A DNA stretch of 64,000 bases from Ascaris suum (taxonomy: Eukaryota; Nematoda; Chromadorea; Rhabditida; Ascarididae), in the NCBI GenBank assembly GCA_013433145.1, contig CM024191.1:2558501-2622500 (forward strand), given 5' to 3'. The translations under genes and the position numbers were made by a program. Of this stretch, positions 24,601 to 38,930 are shown one piece after another (within the stretch, counting starts at the first letter, position 1; each line of letters opens with the position of its first letter). The notes below the pieces were generated by a model. That model did no database searches. It saw only the letters and a list, made by a program, of their open reading frames with translations, and was not told where the DNA came from.

Positions 24601-27600
24601 TAAACGCATAAATTTAAATAAGGAAACAAGCGAAGCGGCAACATTTCAACACTTTAGTGGTTTACACTTCTCATCAGTGGTTGAACACTCGTCCTGAAAA
24701 GACCCTGCCTTCTGCATTGAGATGTTACTTGTGTACGGTCACAGAACTGCATGTTAGGTTCAATATGTTTGCTACGCATGGTAAATTTTCTAATTGGCAG
24801 TTCAGTCGAGTGGTGATCCGTAAATAGGTAGTATAGGTGACGTTACCACGAAAGCAACAACGCTGATTTTTGTGGATGCAGCAATGAGCGCACCTTTGAG
24901 ATAAACATCGGGCGGCATGCTGCGAATGAACAAATGGACTCGGCTCGTTGAGGCATGCGACGCGATCGTGTGACTTCGATAAACGATTTATATGGACTTA
25001 GCTCGTAATGACGACTGACCTTCGACCCCTCATCCCGCACTTATCGCGCCATTTCGATGACCCCACCACCCGTCAACAGCAGCGGTTCCACAAAGCCACT
25101 TTTCTCGCACTTCCAAAACGATCACATCTGATGAATGATCGTCTTCGCATGAACCTGCGAAAATTCTGACTTCGAAACAGTGATTTTTTGTTTTCAAGAG
25201 CTAGATCCGTTGCTTCATCACAAAATGGTACTTGAGAAAGGCTCCGATACGGGTCATGCTACTTCTATGTCAACAGAGAGACACAGACAAAGGTGAAGTG
25301 CCATAGAGACGCCACTTTTCGAGCATTTCTCTACTGTGTAACACATCAAATGGACGAAACAAGTGCTTTCAAGTGTTTCAAGGATCCGATCAAACTTGAA
25401 AAATTACCGCTGCCGAACGTGTGCTACTTCCCAGAAGTGCCGCACTGACCAGTCAGCAAAATTTGGCCATCAAATTAGTGATCAGTTGAGGAACTGTTAT
25501 TTACCTTCAACTTCCAGTAAAACAAAAAGATAAACGAAGGGAGATAACAATATATTATATTAATATAAGCCACACTTTCTACAGTAATTCGATACGCCCA
25601 AAAAACGTTAACAAAATGCATGTTCGAGTCTCGAAAAACGACGAGAAATCCCATTTGCGGTATTTCGACATATCCTTAAGATGGACACAGTCCCCACAGA
25701 TAAACCAGGCTCAGAAAACAACGGTGCAGTTGCTTAAGATAGTTGATTCTTCCTTTTGCGGCATAGAGAGACGACTGATGACCGAAGAAAGAAGCACTGC
25801 TGATGGAAGACAAACTGTGGCCCTCGTCGGCTCGACTTTCTAGTCACCTATGTTTGTTTGGTGTCACTGATGCGAGACACACATCAGTCATTGCGCAATC
25901 ATCGAGCTTGAATCGGCTAAAATGGTTCAAAGTGGTTGCAATAACTTCATATAGTTTGTGGCCGACGTTGTCAGATGCTTCACATCAGCAGCTTTCCTTT
26001 ATTGAGGATGACCATAACCAGAAGCTCTCAAGCGATCGGAATCGTTCACTCTATCTCAGTCACTCCTAAACTGCCACATTTTTACTGTTTATATCTCTCA
26101 CAGCAATAGCTCTTACCACTGCGTTTTTTCTTCATCAGTTCCTCTAGAACGCTATCAATCCATATTCACTGAAACATATTGCCGCTTTCCAAGGAAAAAA
26201 GATCGTAATTAATCGCTGAGTGTATTTCAACGAAGAATCCCGTTGAGCTGGAATTCGTTCTATGTTTCTGCTGATCCTTCTGGAAGCAGAGGTATGCGAA
26301 TGAGACGGAATTTTAGGCCTGATAAGTTGAAATAAAACACTCCCACTATTTGGTGTTACTCATTAACCACCTTCATCATGTATTACATGCAGTTTTCAGG
26401 ATGGTACGTATATGCACACACACATGCCGACCTGTAATAACGGGAAATTGACAAAGCATTGCCAGGAGTGGGAATCGGCTAAGGCGCAATGCGATCTCAT
26501 GCCAGTCTCTCTGCTAACCGGCAATATTTTGAAAATATTCTCGTGTGGTAAAATCGATCCCATTTGATAAACGGAAACATTCTGTGCCAGCATCGACGAT
26601 CAATGGCGTCATGGTCGAAACAACACCAATCATGAGCTTAAGTTTAATTAACTCATCCGCAACTAAGACTTTGATATAATAAAATCAAGACATCTCAATG
26701 TAAATTTCATTAGCACGATCCAATTTATTTTTGGTGCTCGAATATTGCCCCTGTGACACGAGAATCGTCAATTTTCAACGGGGATAGGTAATTCATTTTA
26801 CGCCAAAGGATTAAAACATTGCTGCCAATAACGTTGAGCGTCAATCAACAACTCTCATGTACTTTGCAGGAAATAATTCGGCATGGTAAGGTGTGTTTCG
26901 TATGTTCAAAGAATGCTGATCAACGTAAATCGAGAGCACATTGCGCGTGAAATGCAGCACTCATAAAATAGCGGCAATTGAAGACAAGCGAGTAGCCTAC
27001 ATCAATGTGCGTTACGCACGTTGATTGCACTCAAAGAGCGAAAAGAAACAAGTAAAACCAGTAGTCGTCGAAGCAAATCATGTAACACTAAAAAGCGAAC
27101 GAAAATCTCTAAACTCTACAATTTTGGTTTCCTCGAAACGATGATAAATGAAACTCTATCGAATCGGATAGAATTGAAGATGGAATAGAATAGAATTGAT
27201 AATTAATTTCGCTTCTTGTAAGCATTTCGTAGTGGGCTTTCACTTCACTATTAACCTTCTTTTTTTTCTCGAAAATGGCAAGCTCCTAAAATATTCTCTG
27301 AAAATTAAGAAGGAACAAACGAAAATTGAATATGAGAAGGCAGCAGATGCGTATTTATCCCTACTAGTTTCTATTAAGTTTTTGCTTTCTTATTTTATAA
27401 TGTAGACATTTAATATAATCAAGCTCTAGTCGCCGAAGTTGAAGAAGCGCAATGAAATTGAGTGATGGACTCGTTAATATTCGTGAAACGCCCAATGCAT
27501 TCTATCGCATTAATATTATGCAACCCTATTTCTCGTTACATTTAAAGTACTGTGTAACGCCTCCCTTGACGATAACCCCCTCCCCTCTTCCTTGTAAACT

Positions 27601-30600
27601 CGCAAACAAAGAAGTAAAACAGTGCAAGAAAAACGCGTCTCAATAACATCACCCCCTCGATGTAAAATTTTACTAGTGTTTTTTTAAATGAATATGAATG
27701 AGAATTCAATTAGATGAATCTACTCTAAGCCACTTTCTATGAAAAAATATTCGAAATGATTTATTTGGAGGAACGTGAGATATACAGCGATGAAATACAA
27801 CTCCGCAAATCTTGGGAAACAGCCGCCATTATTGCATCATTAAAGCATCCTCTTCAATAACTTCTTCCTTTTAAAATCTTTAAGGAATTGCTATTCCAAC
27901 TTGCAATTCACGAGAAGAAGAATTCAAGACAAGAGTGAGAAAAAATGTCTTTCAAACCGCACAAGGTGAAGAGCAATTTTGCAGCATTTATTTTCTCATG
28001 CATATCCTCAAAGAATTCATCAAAACCTATGTTCTAAATGCATATATTATTAAAAATACATACCAATAAGTTACCCAAAACACAGACAGCGAGAGGCCAA
28101 TACAGCTGAAAAAGCAGTCGCGTGAAAAACAAAAAGAAAAAACTTTTAAGCGGCAGATTAAAAAAAAAAACAACAACAACAATCAAGAAACGCTTCATAG
28201 CAGCATTAGAGCGAGTGGAGAACGAAACTGATTTGAAAATTTTTTGGCCGAGCCAAATACCACATGAAGAAAATCAACCGAGCAAAATCAGAGACTTGAG
28301 ATCACCAATGGTGTTGATCATAGCTAGCAAGTTTGAACGCTGTAGTTTTTTTTTTCGGCTTATGAGTTGAAATTGTCGACAGACATACACAAACATACAC
28401 AAAAATCCACATGCACACAAATGTATATGCACAAAGATGCGGTTGCCACATTGCGTAAACGCATCTAGGACCTATCCTCGCCTGTCATCTAATACTCTCC
28501 GTTTGTCCTGTCAGCAAAATAGGGACATGGATGAGCGCAACTAAGTGGAAAAACTACAGCGAATGCCGTCGCTATCAAATTCTAAATAAAAAATACTGAG
28601 AAAATATCGTAATATTTCCTATATTCTCGGAAAACAATTTTCGAGATTGGTCGTTAGTTAACCGTTGATTTACTATTGAGTAATTTTTCTTTATTAAGAA
28701 CGAGCTGTATTTTAAAAGTGCTGCTAATCGTCAACTTAGAGACAATGAAGACAGGTTGAGTATGAAACAGATAATGAACAATAAATCAGCAACAATTGCA
28801 GATCAAAATTTTACTTTTCAACTCTTCTAGAAAGGAAAATAATGGAATTCATGAAAAACTTCGCCAACTTAGGTAAAACCTCTAGAAGAAATCATTCTCT
28901 TCCTCGTCTTGCCGCATAAAACTTACGAACATTTAAATCGGCAATTTCAACAATTCGAAACAGCTAATAGAGGAAAACAGAAAAAGGAATTAAATGCACT
29001 TTATTGCTTAAATGTAAGAAAATCCACCTGTATCTCGTGACGATTCTTCATGTCTGACGGTTGCACTCAGACAACTAACAATTTCTTCAACAAAAGCATT
29101 TATAAATAAGCTTCTTATCGAAGTATCAAGGGAGAGGGATGAGCTCAGGAGCCATCATCCTACTCTATAAGCTCCAAATTTCAGTGAATTTTTTGATAAA
29201 AATCCCTGATAAAAAGAAAGAAAAGCTTTTCATTAATAAGCGTACAATTTGAAATTATTTTTGACTTTGATGAAACTATCGTAGTTCCCATAAAAGAATG
29301 AGAAAAATTCTGGAAGCGTTTAATTAAGTTCCCTCTTCAACGTTTCACACAACTAAGAATCGATGAAATCGTATAAATACTGCTAAGTCAATTGTATAGC
29401 AGAATGTCGTCGAAAAGTTGATGAATGATGCTTAGAGGCGGGATAGATGGGGCCATCAATGGCTACTTCAATGTCGCCGATCTTCAACATCGACAAACGA
29501 CACACTTTTCATCGTGACTGATTGCGTACTCAAAATGTTCCCCAATGATTTCAAGCCTGCATCCAAGCATTTTAGTCACTTCTACCGCACTACGTCGACA
29601 CTACTAGAAGTCACTGCAGTGACATCTCAAGTTCCTTACTCTTTTTTTGGCGGAAATGTCACATATTGATACTTTAAAAAAAGAACTGAAACGAGCATAT
29701 GGACGCTTTGATGATATTTCAACAGGTTTTTTTGATCAGTTTTCAAGCAAGCTCGTAGCGCGTATTGGAAGCCTTTACTCGACATGCTGACATTTTAAGC
29801 CATCAATAAGAACTGAAATTTCGAAATCCCCCTAAAGGTGGTCAGAAAAAAAGAACAAAGGAACAGATGTATTTGGAGATATCTTGGTAAACTTTTGATG
29901 CGTTGAATTTCTGCCCACAAAAACGATGCAGTGACCAAGAAGCAAATTCAGAGAAAAAAAATTGAAACATCGTATCCACCTGAATGCATGCTTGTTCGAA
30001 TGGAAGCTCTCCTTAAACGAAATTCCCTGATGAAAAACCATTCAAAAATAGACTCTCCTTCATTGAAGATGAGTGTTCCATGTTGATGATTACGAAGAAG
30101 CAATCCAGGGAGTTTTCTGAGGTATATTGAGCAATGAACAGGCAAAGCTTATTGAAGAGACAAAAAGTGAAGAGGAAGCGAATTGCAAGGAAAAGGAAAA
30201 TGCAAGGAAGAGGCAAAAATGCAAAGGTGCTAAAGCAAAAAAAAAAGCAAACAAACAGACAACAGTAATTCTTCGCGATGATAATGATGCTCGTTGTGAT
30301 TTTAGCTGAGATAGTAGCCAATGGTCAAACATAAGAGCTAATTATCGCCCCTACATAAGCACATCTCTTGACCACACGCGACCCATTTGTCTGCAGTAAC
30401 ACACTCATCCGCTGTGCAAAACATACGCTACAAATAACGTCTTTACCATGTGTGTCTACTTTATTAGCGCATTCCTCTCACATGCAGATTTTATTGGCCT
30501 CTGAGCAAGATTCAAGTAAAATATTCCCCAAACTAGTTATTCGCCTCATAACATAACAGCTGTTTGCATTCTTTTTTTTTTCCTGAAGCAGCTACAATGT

Positions 30601-33600
30601 AATTACCTATAAATATGTATGCGGTCTAATATGAAATTCTCACTTATTTCGATCAGAAAAACTTCGTTATTTCCGTTGCTAAGGTATTATAAAGTGTTGA
30701 TCGGCAAGCACTCTATTCAAATATTGCCAAAAATATTCCCCATAAAAATTACTTAGGTAGAAAATCTACATTTATGTCAAATGTACAATCGCAAGTTTAT
30801 CACTCAAATGAAAAGAAAAATACCCAATAAAAATAAAATGATTACGCATACCGTTTTGAATGCACAACTTACAAGATAAATACTGAGGCAATTTCTATAG
30901 CTATCGTACATTCAATAGCGTTTACAATAAACGAATAAAGTACTCATAAAAAGCGCAATAGTTAAGGTGCTAATTTGATAGAAATTATATGTAGCAGCTG
31001 GTCCCGTTCTTCAACATAAATGCGCTACACGCAATTATCCCGTCGTTTAATTCACATTCGTTCATAGCTACGCGTCCGTTGACAAATTTTTAACAACATC
31101 CCCCACTACTACGCACGAATGTAAAGAAGACTAAAAATGAATACAGACGGATCGGCCTTTTGAATGGGTTCATTTCCGCAATTTTTGGTAAACCCCTTGA
31201 TTACAGTGCTACCGCTACCACGCTACTAAACTGATCATACCTGGACAAAACCAGCCCCAACAGCAGCTGTCTAGGAAATTTTATTGGAAGTGAGGATTTG
31301 TTAGGCAAGTAGATGCAAATTTCGGTGCCTATAACGGGGAATGAGATCCGGCACCATTCTGTGCGCTGAGCAGTGGAAACGCGCGCTAAAATACTTTGAT
31401 TTCCACCGATGGCCTTCCTTTTGATCAAATTGCAATTCATTCTATATGCAAAACTGCATAATATAAACCAATGTTTGACACGATATGCATATGGTAAAAA
31501 CGATACAGCTATGAAAGAAGAAAGTCAGAGAGGATCGGCTTCTAGCGATTTGCTAAGTCGATCCTCCTGGACATTCACCTCCCACTTATTCGGCTTACAT
31601 CATGAGGCCCATTTGTCTTGAATCAGCTATCTCAAATCAAAGCAGCATTTCACTCACTTCACCATACCTCTTCTTGTGCACACCCCTATTGTCCACTTCC
31701 ATCACATTCTTTGTGCGTTTCTTGACATCTGAAGAAGCAAAACCTGAGTTTCGGAATAGCGAGAGAGGAAAGAAGAGGCTACATTGAGTGTTGCCAGTAG
31801 CATTTGCGTGTGAAAGCTTTTCTTCGCATGCATAAGTGCACCATTGTCACCTTAGAAGGCGACGTATAAAGCACGAATGGGAACAAGCGAAGTGCCTCAT
31901 GCGTTTAGCCACATACGCTTTGCGGCCTTATATAAGCAACAGAGAATGCTAACGTAACGGTAATACGGCAATAAGCAAAAAGGGAATATTTTTGGATGAA
32001 TAGCACTAAAGTAGATGCTTTACTGATTTACACATCGCTCAGCCACATGTAAAATTCGCCTATGAAATTCGGTTTGATATATTCTCGAGATTTCAACGTT
32101 CACATTCGGAAGCTTACAATAATTTCTGCAGATGTCGTGGACATGCATATCTTACAGATAGCTTTGACAGAAAACGATGAAAAGAAAAAAGTAACTGCTG
32201 AAGAAGACAAATACAATAGAAAAGTGATTTTGAACATGCGACAGAATGCGGCAATAAACAACACACCACTGTATTTAACAATAAATTGAAACTTTCCACT
32301 TCCTATTTGAGGAAGATTGATGAGTGGAAGAGGAAAAAGAATGGCAAAGAAATCGAAAGGATTAGATGACCTGAAAATCTCTTCATTAAGCTAACTCGGG
32401 AGATTTTCAGGAGAACATTCCAGAAAATTCCTTTACCTCTGCCCATTTAAAAAGCATAAAATTTTTTTCGCCAGTTATAATGAAATACAAAGACCCTTCG
32501 AATGTCCCCACCTAACTTTTTTAAAAAAATGCAGAATATCGCGAAAAATATTTCGCTGATGAAAGCGTCAACATGAATGTGATCAACGAAACGACCTGAT
32601 AACTTACTGTCCTATGCGCAGCTCCTGAAGCTGAACGTCCACTAGGTCACCGCTATTTGTCAGCTTCCAAAAGCACAGGCATAACGTTGCCGAAAGCAAT
32701 GGCTTCATTTCGAATCGAGTGACCAACGACAGACCCTCGAAACGCTTATGGTGACCACTCCGATTGTAGAAGGTATAGTTATTTTAATATGCAGCCAGCC
32801 TTGCGAAGAATCAGACTCAGCAGGGCAGGAATTGCTTGAGGGCTTCTTGAGGGTATGCAAACCGAGTAGTCGATCTGAATATGGTGCGCTGATTTAGTTG
32901 TCTAGCTGGAACGAAGCGAATAATGGTACACCTTTATGTGGCCGACACCCCAGCGAGCAGTCGATGTTGTTTCAACAACGGACGCGACGTCACGCAGCGA
33001 AATTTTTCCCTTCCACTGACGTCTTTAATCTCTTCAAATGGCTGCAAGAGTGCCATTTTGTTGCCAATGCTGTCGGAACGCATACGAAAATGAATTATAA
33101 CGACATAACGTCCGTTTATAATGACCGCTTGGTTTATGCTTTTCATCTTTCAAAATGAGTCTTCCAGCGAGTTTATTACTCGGATTAATTAAGCAACCTT
33201 GAGTAAAAGGATCATAAGCGAAAATTTAATTGTATTTCGAATAACCGATGGCGCAAGTCTTTTTGAACAGACGTGATGAAAAACTAAGGCATAAAAAAGT
33301 CTTACGAAAGAGAGCAGCATGGAATCCTAAAAAGTGCGCTGCTTTCCCACTTTGCCACTTGCGCCGTTCGAAAAATTTCAGGGAAATATCAGCAGTATTT
33401 GTTTCAAAATAAGGCAGTAACGTAAAAATTTATCAGCTCACCGATGCTGCAATCTACAACCTTTGTAACTATTCCTTACATAAAACATCAATAGCCAATT
33501 GTTGGAAAGATTTGGCCACTCGCCCTCTAGTCACTTGAACAAGTAATTTGAGTGTACTGTAAAAAAACGCATACTGTACTAAATACGGTATGCGAAAAAT

Positions 33601-36600
33601 CGGCAAATATACTATAACTGTAATTCTGCTAAGTGCAGTCGGTGTAAATCAATATGCTTGGTATGTTTTTTCTCCTTATTACGCACATAGCAAAGATATA
33701 CGGAATACCAGCAGTAATAACAGTAGCAGATTTGACAAAACATATTCATCCCGTAATGGACCACTTTCACTTTTAGCCATTTCCGTTACGAATTTCAGAC
33801 CAGGCCACTCACTCCGATGAGTATGCTAACTCCTAGTTTAATGAAGAGAAAAACGGACCAGCAAATAGGTGCCCAGGTTCACCGAAAACATGAAACAACC
33901 TTCCGCGTAGCAAACTATCGGGTGCAAAACCATGGCCGAAATAACCTGCAACAGAAATGAATACGTTCGGCGCAATTGCGAAAAAATTTCCAGTGGGAAT
34001 GGCAACAACAAATTGTTTCTGCCGAAGAATTTTTTCCAGTTCGAGGTAAAATATACGTGAAACAATTTCCCTCGATCAAGGTGTTCCCAACCACCAATAT
34101 TTCTTCAGCCAACATGCGGTTGCTTCCTGTTGCAGCGTCATATTGCAACTCTCACAAGAAAATATCGCGAAGTGAATTACAGCATTTTCTATTTTTCTTC
34201 ATATGCAAACAATTTGACGGTTATGACTCATAAAATGCACGCCAATGTGAAAGCTCAAAAAGATGCTCTTAAAGAATTTCTTCAATATCACACTATAAGC
34301 TTGCCATAAAAATTTTTTCGTGAACCCAATACAGTGCAAAACAATCTGACAATAGTGATTGCAAAAGTTGTCGGGATTTTTAAACTTATTTATAATAAGA
34401 CACTTGCGCTTATTAACGAAACGTTTGACGCAAATTCTCCCCAAAAAGATTACTCAAAAACTATAAAATTCATCGATATATTTCTGCTAGAGGGATTCTT
34501 TCCGGTTAGTTTATTCATTTAGCAGTAACGGAGTGCTGAAGTGCACGTTTAAAAGGGAAGTTGCACAGTTGTGAGCAATCAACTTGACGAAGTGTATTAT
34601 GGATTGTGGTGTTGGCTGTCATTAGCGCATCGCATTACGATACGTTGTAAAAAAACATAAATCTCACTCATCAACGCCCACATCGAAAATTCGCTCTTTT
34701 TTAGGGTGTGTAGAATTTAAGCAACAGAATGGAGAAATCCATTTCCGTACTGATTGCTACTCGTAAAACAATTGCCACATCACTGAAAATGTTGCTGCGA
34801 AAATTAAAGGATACTACAAAGGTGCTAATTGATCCTTTAGAACTTTAGAACATAATCTGATGCATATAGGTGATCAAGCCGCCGTAAAAACTATCCTATC
34901 ATTCCCAATCACCTGGAAAGTACTTTCCTATACTAAGTTAAAACCTTTACAATCGGATATCAAAAGAAACGATCACCGTCTGACGATTGACAACTTATTA
35001 AACCATGAACACTTTAACGAAGCAAATTAAAGATTAACTATCAATCGCAGAACCGCATGAATGTCGCTCTCCTCCTCTCAATGAAGCCAGCTCGTACAGT
35101 CCAACTGAACTCTTAAAAAATTTGGGAGCATTTATAATTTCAAGCCCTTTGTACGAGGTCATATGCTAATTGAAGTTTATTAGGACGGAAGAAGAGCGAC
35201 GCTTCATTACAATCCGCAATTATGAAGCCCTTGTTTCTCGAAGGTGAGCAGAAATATCAAAGTTTTAGACAAATGAACGACTACAGTTTCCGTTTTTAGT
35301 GGCTCAAAAAAAACGAAGCGGAAAGCAGCATCGGAGAGCCTTGGATAGTATGCACGCTACCGTTACAGCGCAATATTGCAACCGAGAACACAAATATGTA
35401 TATAAGGCAATAATGAACACCTAATAATGCATCGTCTGACGAAAACCATTGTCCGTTGAAGTATTGCACCTAGAATTCTTTATTGGTTCTCAGTTAATTA
35501 ACTATGAAAAAACCTGATTCGTAAGTCTTATGGCGTTCTTTCATAGCAATAACCTTTGCCGAGTGCGAATTTCAGAAAAATTCGAGATGGGACATTGTTT
35601 TGTGGTGGAGAAAAGACATGCGAAATTTCGTCGCCGCAGTTTTAAAGCGCTTCGTGAGCTGAAACCATTGGAATTTAACTTAGCGATAGCTTTATAAGGG
35701 CTAAAAAAAACAATACGAATCAATGGTTCGAAATTTCCACCCATCATTGTGGTCATTGGGAGTTGCTCACTTTAACAATTAGCGATAAGCACAAATAAAT
35801 AATTGGGAATTAATTAATCGTCACATAATTAAAACAAAGTGCAAATTGGATAATTCCCTGATGTAACGCTAATGGTTGACTGGTAAAACGACATTGCGAG
35901 AGCTTAGCCACAACCTGTTTTAAGAGTCATTTTCACTTACATAGCAATTGTATAGAAGAGGACCGCCCATCCCGGACCATTTTGAAGCGCTATTCATTTA
36001 TTACTCTAATATATTACGAAATACTCTCGCGGAACTTTTTAAAAGAATATGAAAAAAATTTTGAAACTCTGAAATAAAAAGAATTTTTTTTTTGCTGAAG
36101 GATTTATAACGATCTCAAACTTCATAGCAACTTGAAATAATTATATAACAGTTACTTGTTCTGCATAATGTCATCACTTTTCCACAAAGATACTCTAATG
36201 CCTAATTTTCCCACTTTTTCCGCTAATTCCGCTTCATCGATAAACAGCAAATACGCAATATTCTGAAAAATTCTCATTCCACTCATATTTTTGCAATGCT
36301 CTATTTTTCTCGTATTGCTTTTTCATTGAAAACTGCTATTAATTAAAAAAATTAAAAAAATTTTTAATTGACACTATCGAAAAGAAACGTTTGGATGTTT
36401 GCTATTGGAAACTAAAGAAATATCTCAGAAGTTTTCGATCAGAGGTTTTCGTCGCTAGTTGTAGCAATTTTTGTATGTACCCACTTATAAGAAATACTTC
36501 CCACATTAAAAAAAAAAATCTCCATAACAGTAAGAGAAATAAGCATCGCTTGTTGTCCTTGATTACAAATCCTCTGTGAACATGGTTCGCCTATCCGTAC

Positions 36601-36831
36601 TACCATCGAGGTCTCTGATACAAAACATTTTAAACGGTGAGAAATTATTGCAACACTGCAATTCGCGCACCTTTACAAGTCTCTCTTAGAGCAAGAGTAC
36701 CTCGAAAACATAAAGAAGGCCGCTAGTCAGCAGCATAAACAAAAAAAAATGCTACAAAGGTGTTAAAAACTATCAGGAAAAATGAGGCAATAGGCCAATT
36801 GTCCATGTAGCCTCTAAATTCCCCCACATCT
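24601..36831. other. gene-poor stretch
   Basis: No gene is recognised. GC-richer patches at about 24840-25120, 25600-26070, 32580-33160 and 33830-34150 hold open frames of 65-90 codons on both strands, without domains. A hairpin with a 10-bp stem (one mismatch) lies at 33568-33594. A lysine/glutamate-rich plus-strand frame at 30127-30309 is low-complexity. Confidence 0.45.
33568..33594. repeat. 10-bp stem hairpin
   Basis: CGCATACTGT and ACGGTATGCG pair at 9 of 10 positions around ACTAAAT. Function unknown. Confidence 0.5.
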
Positions 36832-37311
36832 TTGACCATTACATACATAACGTTGTGCCCAATTAAGAAGGCTGCGTCCTTCCAAGTCGAGAAAAATTTT
36901 GTTTCGATTCAAAATTACGAAGCGATTCAGCAATACAGAATCCTGATAGCGATAAGCGGAATTTCGAGTGGAACAATACTAAAGGGCGACAAACACTGGT
37001 GCTCGAATCAAAATGACGATTGCCATATACCACAATGGCGACATTTTGCAGCCCAATGTCTATGGCGTACCGCCCATCCTTCCCTGCCACGCCCATTGCC
37101 AGCAGTTAGCTACTTTGAGGAGGGAAGCGGAATGACCATGCGTGTGGCACCACCCACGAATTGTCGCATGCAGCAACCATATTCCATAATCTTTTACACA
37201 ATATTCCATCTCAGCAACAATCCATACCTACTGGCCTTTATTATTTTGCGTAAATACTGCGAGCGAATGAATATATTAGGGTTCTTACATCGTAACATTT
37301 CGTCTTATTAA
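36832..37311 (+). other. 159-codon open frame in a GC-rich island, unidentified
   Basis: The frame runs from ATG to stop and is one of the longest in the window. Its centre (about 36990-37185) is richer in GC than its surroundings and reads CSNQNDDCHIPQW, then LPRPLPAVSYFEEGS. The opposite strand is also open for 77 codons. There is no recognisable domain, and the tail is hydrophobic and AT-rich. It could be a real exon with read-through, a repeat fragment or a regulatory island. Confidence 0.2.
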
Positions 37312-37798
37312 GGCGATATGATAGCAAACCTGAGGTGATATGGTAGCAAATATATCAAAAGTTTGCTCTTCGATGCATTCACATACTGATGGCCAAAAGA
37401 GTTGCCATGGATGGTACTGGTTGCTTTCCCACCTTTACTATCTCGATGCTTGATGATCTTAACTATGTAGTTGGATGCGTTCACATTTGAAACAATAATA
37501 GTAAATTCATAGATAGCTACATATGCATCTCAAATCCAGATTCTTCTGAAGATAACCACATTCACAAGTTTAGGCAGCACGTCTACTTTCGATCATCTAA
37601 GCGCAAATATTCTAAGGTGGCATCAGAATCTCGCACCTATCACCTGCTGCTGCCTCACTTTACAAACCACACCTTTCAAGAGTTGATATGATTTTTGAAC
37701 GAACATGGAAAAAAAATCGATATTCTGCATTTTCGCCTATTAAACCACGATCGAAAATTTCAGAGTTGAGCAAACGTCGACCAATGAATCCGCTACAA

Positions 37799-37990
37799 CT
37801 ACGATTCCATGAAACTAACGATATGAATACCCAACCCTAATAAACTTATACCTCCATAGTGGCTGACAGTTGCCTCCAAACTTGAATAGACACCTACGAG
37901 TTCTCGCGAGTGATCATAAACACCTTTGCGCACTTTTCCGAAGACCACGTCTTTGGCATGGTTCGCAGTTGATGCTAAAGTTCCATCCAA
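37799..37990 (-). other. possible isolated exon, unidentified
   Basis: The minus-strand frame reads MDGTLASTANHAKDVVFGK, then VRKGVYDHSRELVGVYSS and LEATVSHYGG. After TATGGAG there is a plausible donor GTATAAG (near 37852), and GAACAG at about 38000 could be an acceptor in the same frame. Composition is more protein-like than nearby DNA. No family is recognised and no partner exon was found. Confidence 0.3.
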
Positions 37991-38158
37991 GATCTCTGTT
38001 CTCCGTTCCCAATTAGTCTTTCCTTAACGATGGAAAAAGGTCATTTTCCTTCAAAATCCTCTCCTCCTAATCAGAACCTCTTGTCCCGCACGATATCCCG
38101 CCATTCTTCTCCTATTCCTGTCTTCGTGGAAAAATAAACCATTCTCCATACAATCTCT

Positions 38159-38176
38159 AATTTTTTTTTTTTTTTT
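38159..38176. repeat. poly-T run (18 T)
   Basis: A homopolymer run, poly-A on the minus strand. It makes the 157-codon minus-strand frame across it (38051-38524) unconvincing. A similar T-run lies at about 47308-47323. Confidence 0.9.
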
Positions 38177-38633
38177 AAGAGCTATATTTTTAAGAGAATA
38201 TTGGAATGGACATAACATTGCGATCAATAAGCTTTTTGATGTAGTCAGATACAAGTTCACAGTCAAAAAAGTTTCGAAGAGGTTATCCTTTGCAATAAAC
38301 CGCTTTTCCGCCACTCCTTTTCGCACTCTAAATTTCGCGAGTGTCTTCCGGTGGAAAGAAGCGAAAGAAGAAGCTAACCAAATCTTTTGCGGCAAGGGAA
38401 GAAGGAAAAGGAGATGCTTTTGGTCCCCATCCTGCTTCGACCTTTGCAACCCCCTCCCCTCTCTTTGGTCCGACTCCACATACACACCTGTTCGCGTCAA
38501 TATTGCTTCCTTGAGGTATAACAATTGGTCACTGTCTAGTGAAGAAGGTTCGCTATTAAATTTTCACAACTACAGATCGAAGCCCGATAACAGATGATAC
38601 CATTCGACTTTCTAGTTGGCTAAAACCATACAG

Positions 38634-38930
38634 CTACACTCTACGTTGTATCGTGCACATTTGTTCGCTTGCGGACATCATTTTGCCTCTGCTCAGCGCT
38701 TGTATATTCCCAAAAGTCCTGACCTGCGGTAATGCGTAAAGGAGCTTATCATTCGAAAAAGCAATATGCGCTATACTTTCGTCAGGAAGTTTTTCATGGG
38801 AACATGAATAAACGGAATCTTTAGGCGCACTAAACAACGAAATACTCGGAACTTGCTGTGATGTGCACACCGAGGCGATTTCATCCAGTGTCAGGCGTAA
38901 ACGGCCTTCCCAAACGCGAGTCTCTATCAT
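38634..38930 (-). other. 98-codon open frame, possible exon
   Basis: Begins at ATG and reads MIETRVWEGRLRLTLDEIAS, then IAHIAFSNDKLLYALPQ. A GTCAGG donor would follow LPQ near 38729. The amino-acid mix and GC content are coding-like and a stop lies directly upstream of the ATG. It could be a first exon. No domain is identified. Confidence 0.27.

Noticed and set aside
32898..33158. Overlapping frames on both strands, considered as a decayed transposase
   Set aside because: No catalytic motif or terminal repeats visible; open frames of this length occur by chance in 64 kb.
38051..38524. 157-codon minus-strand frame
   Set aside because: It runs through an 18-base poly-A and has no domain; composition is not coding-like.
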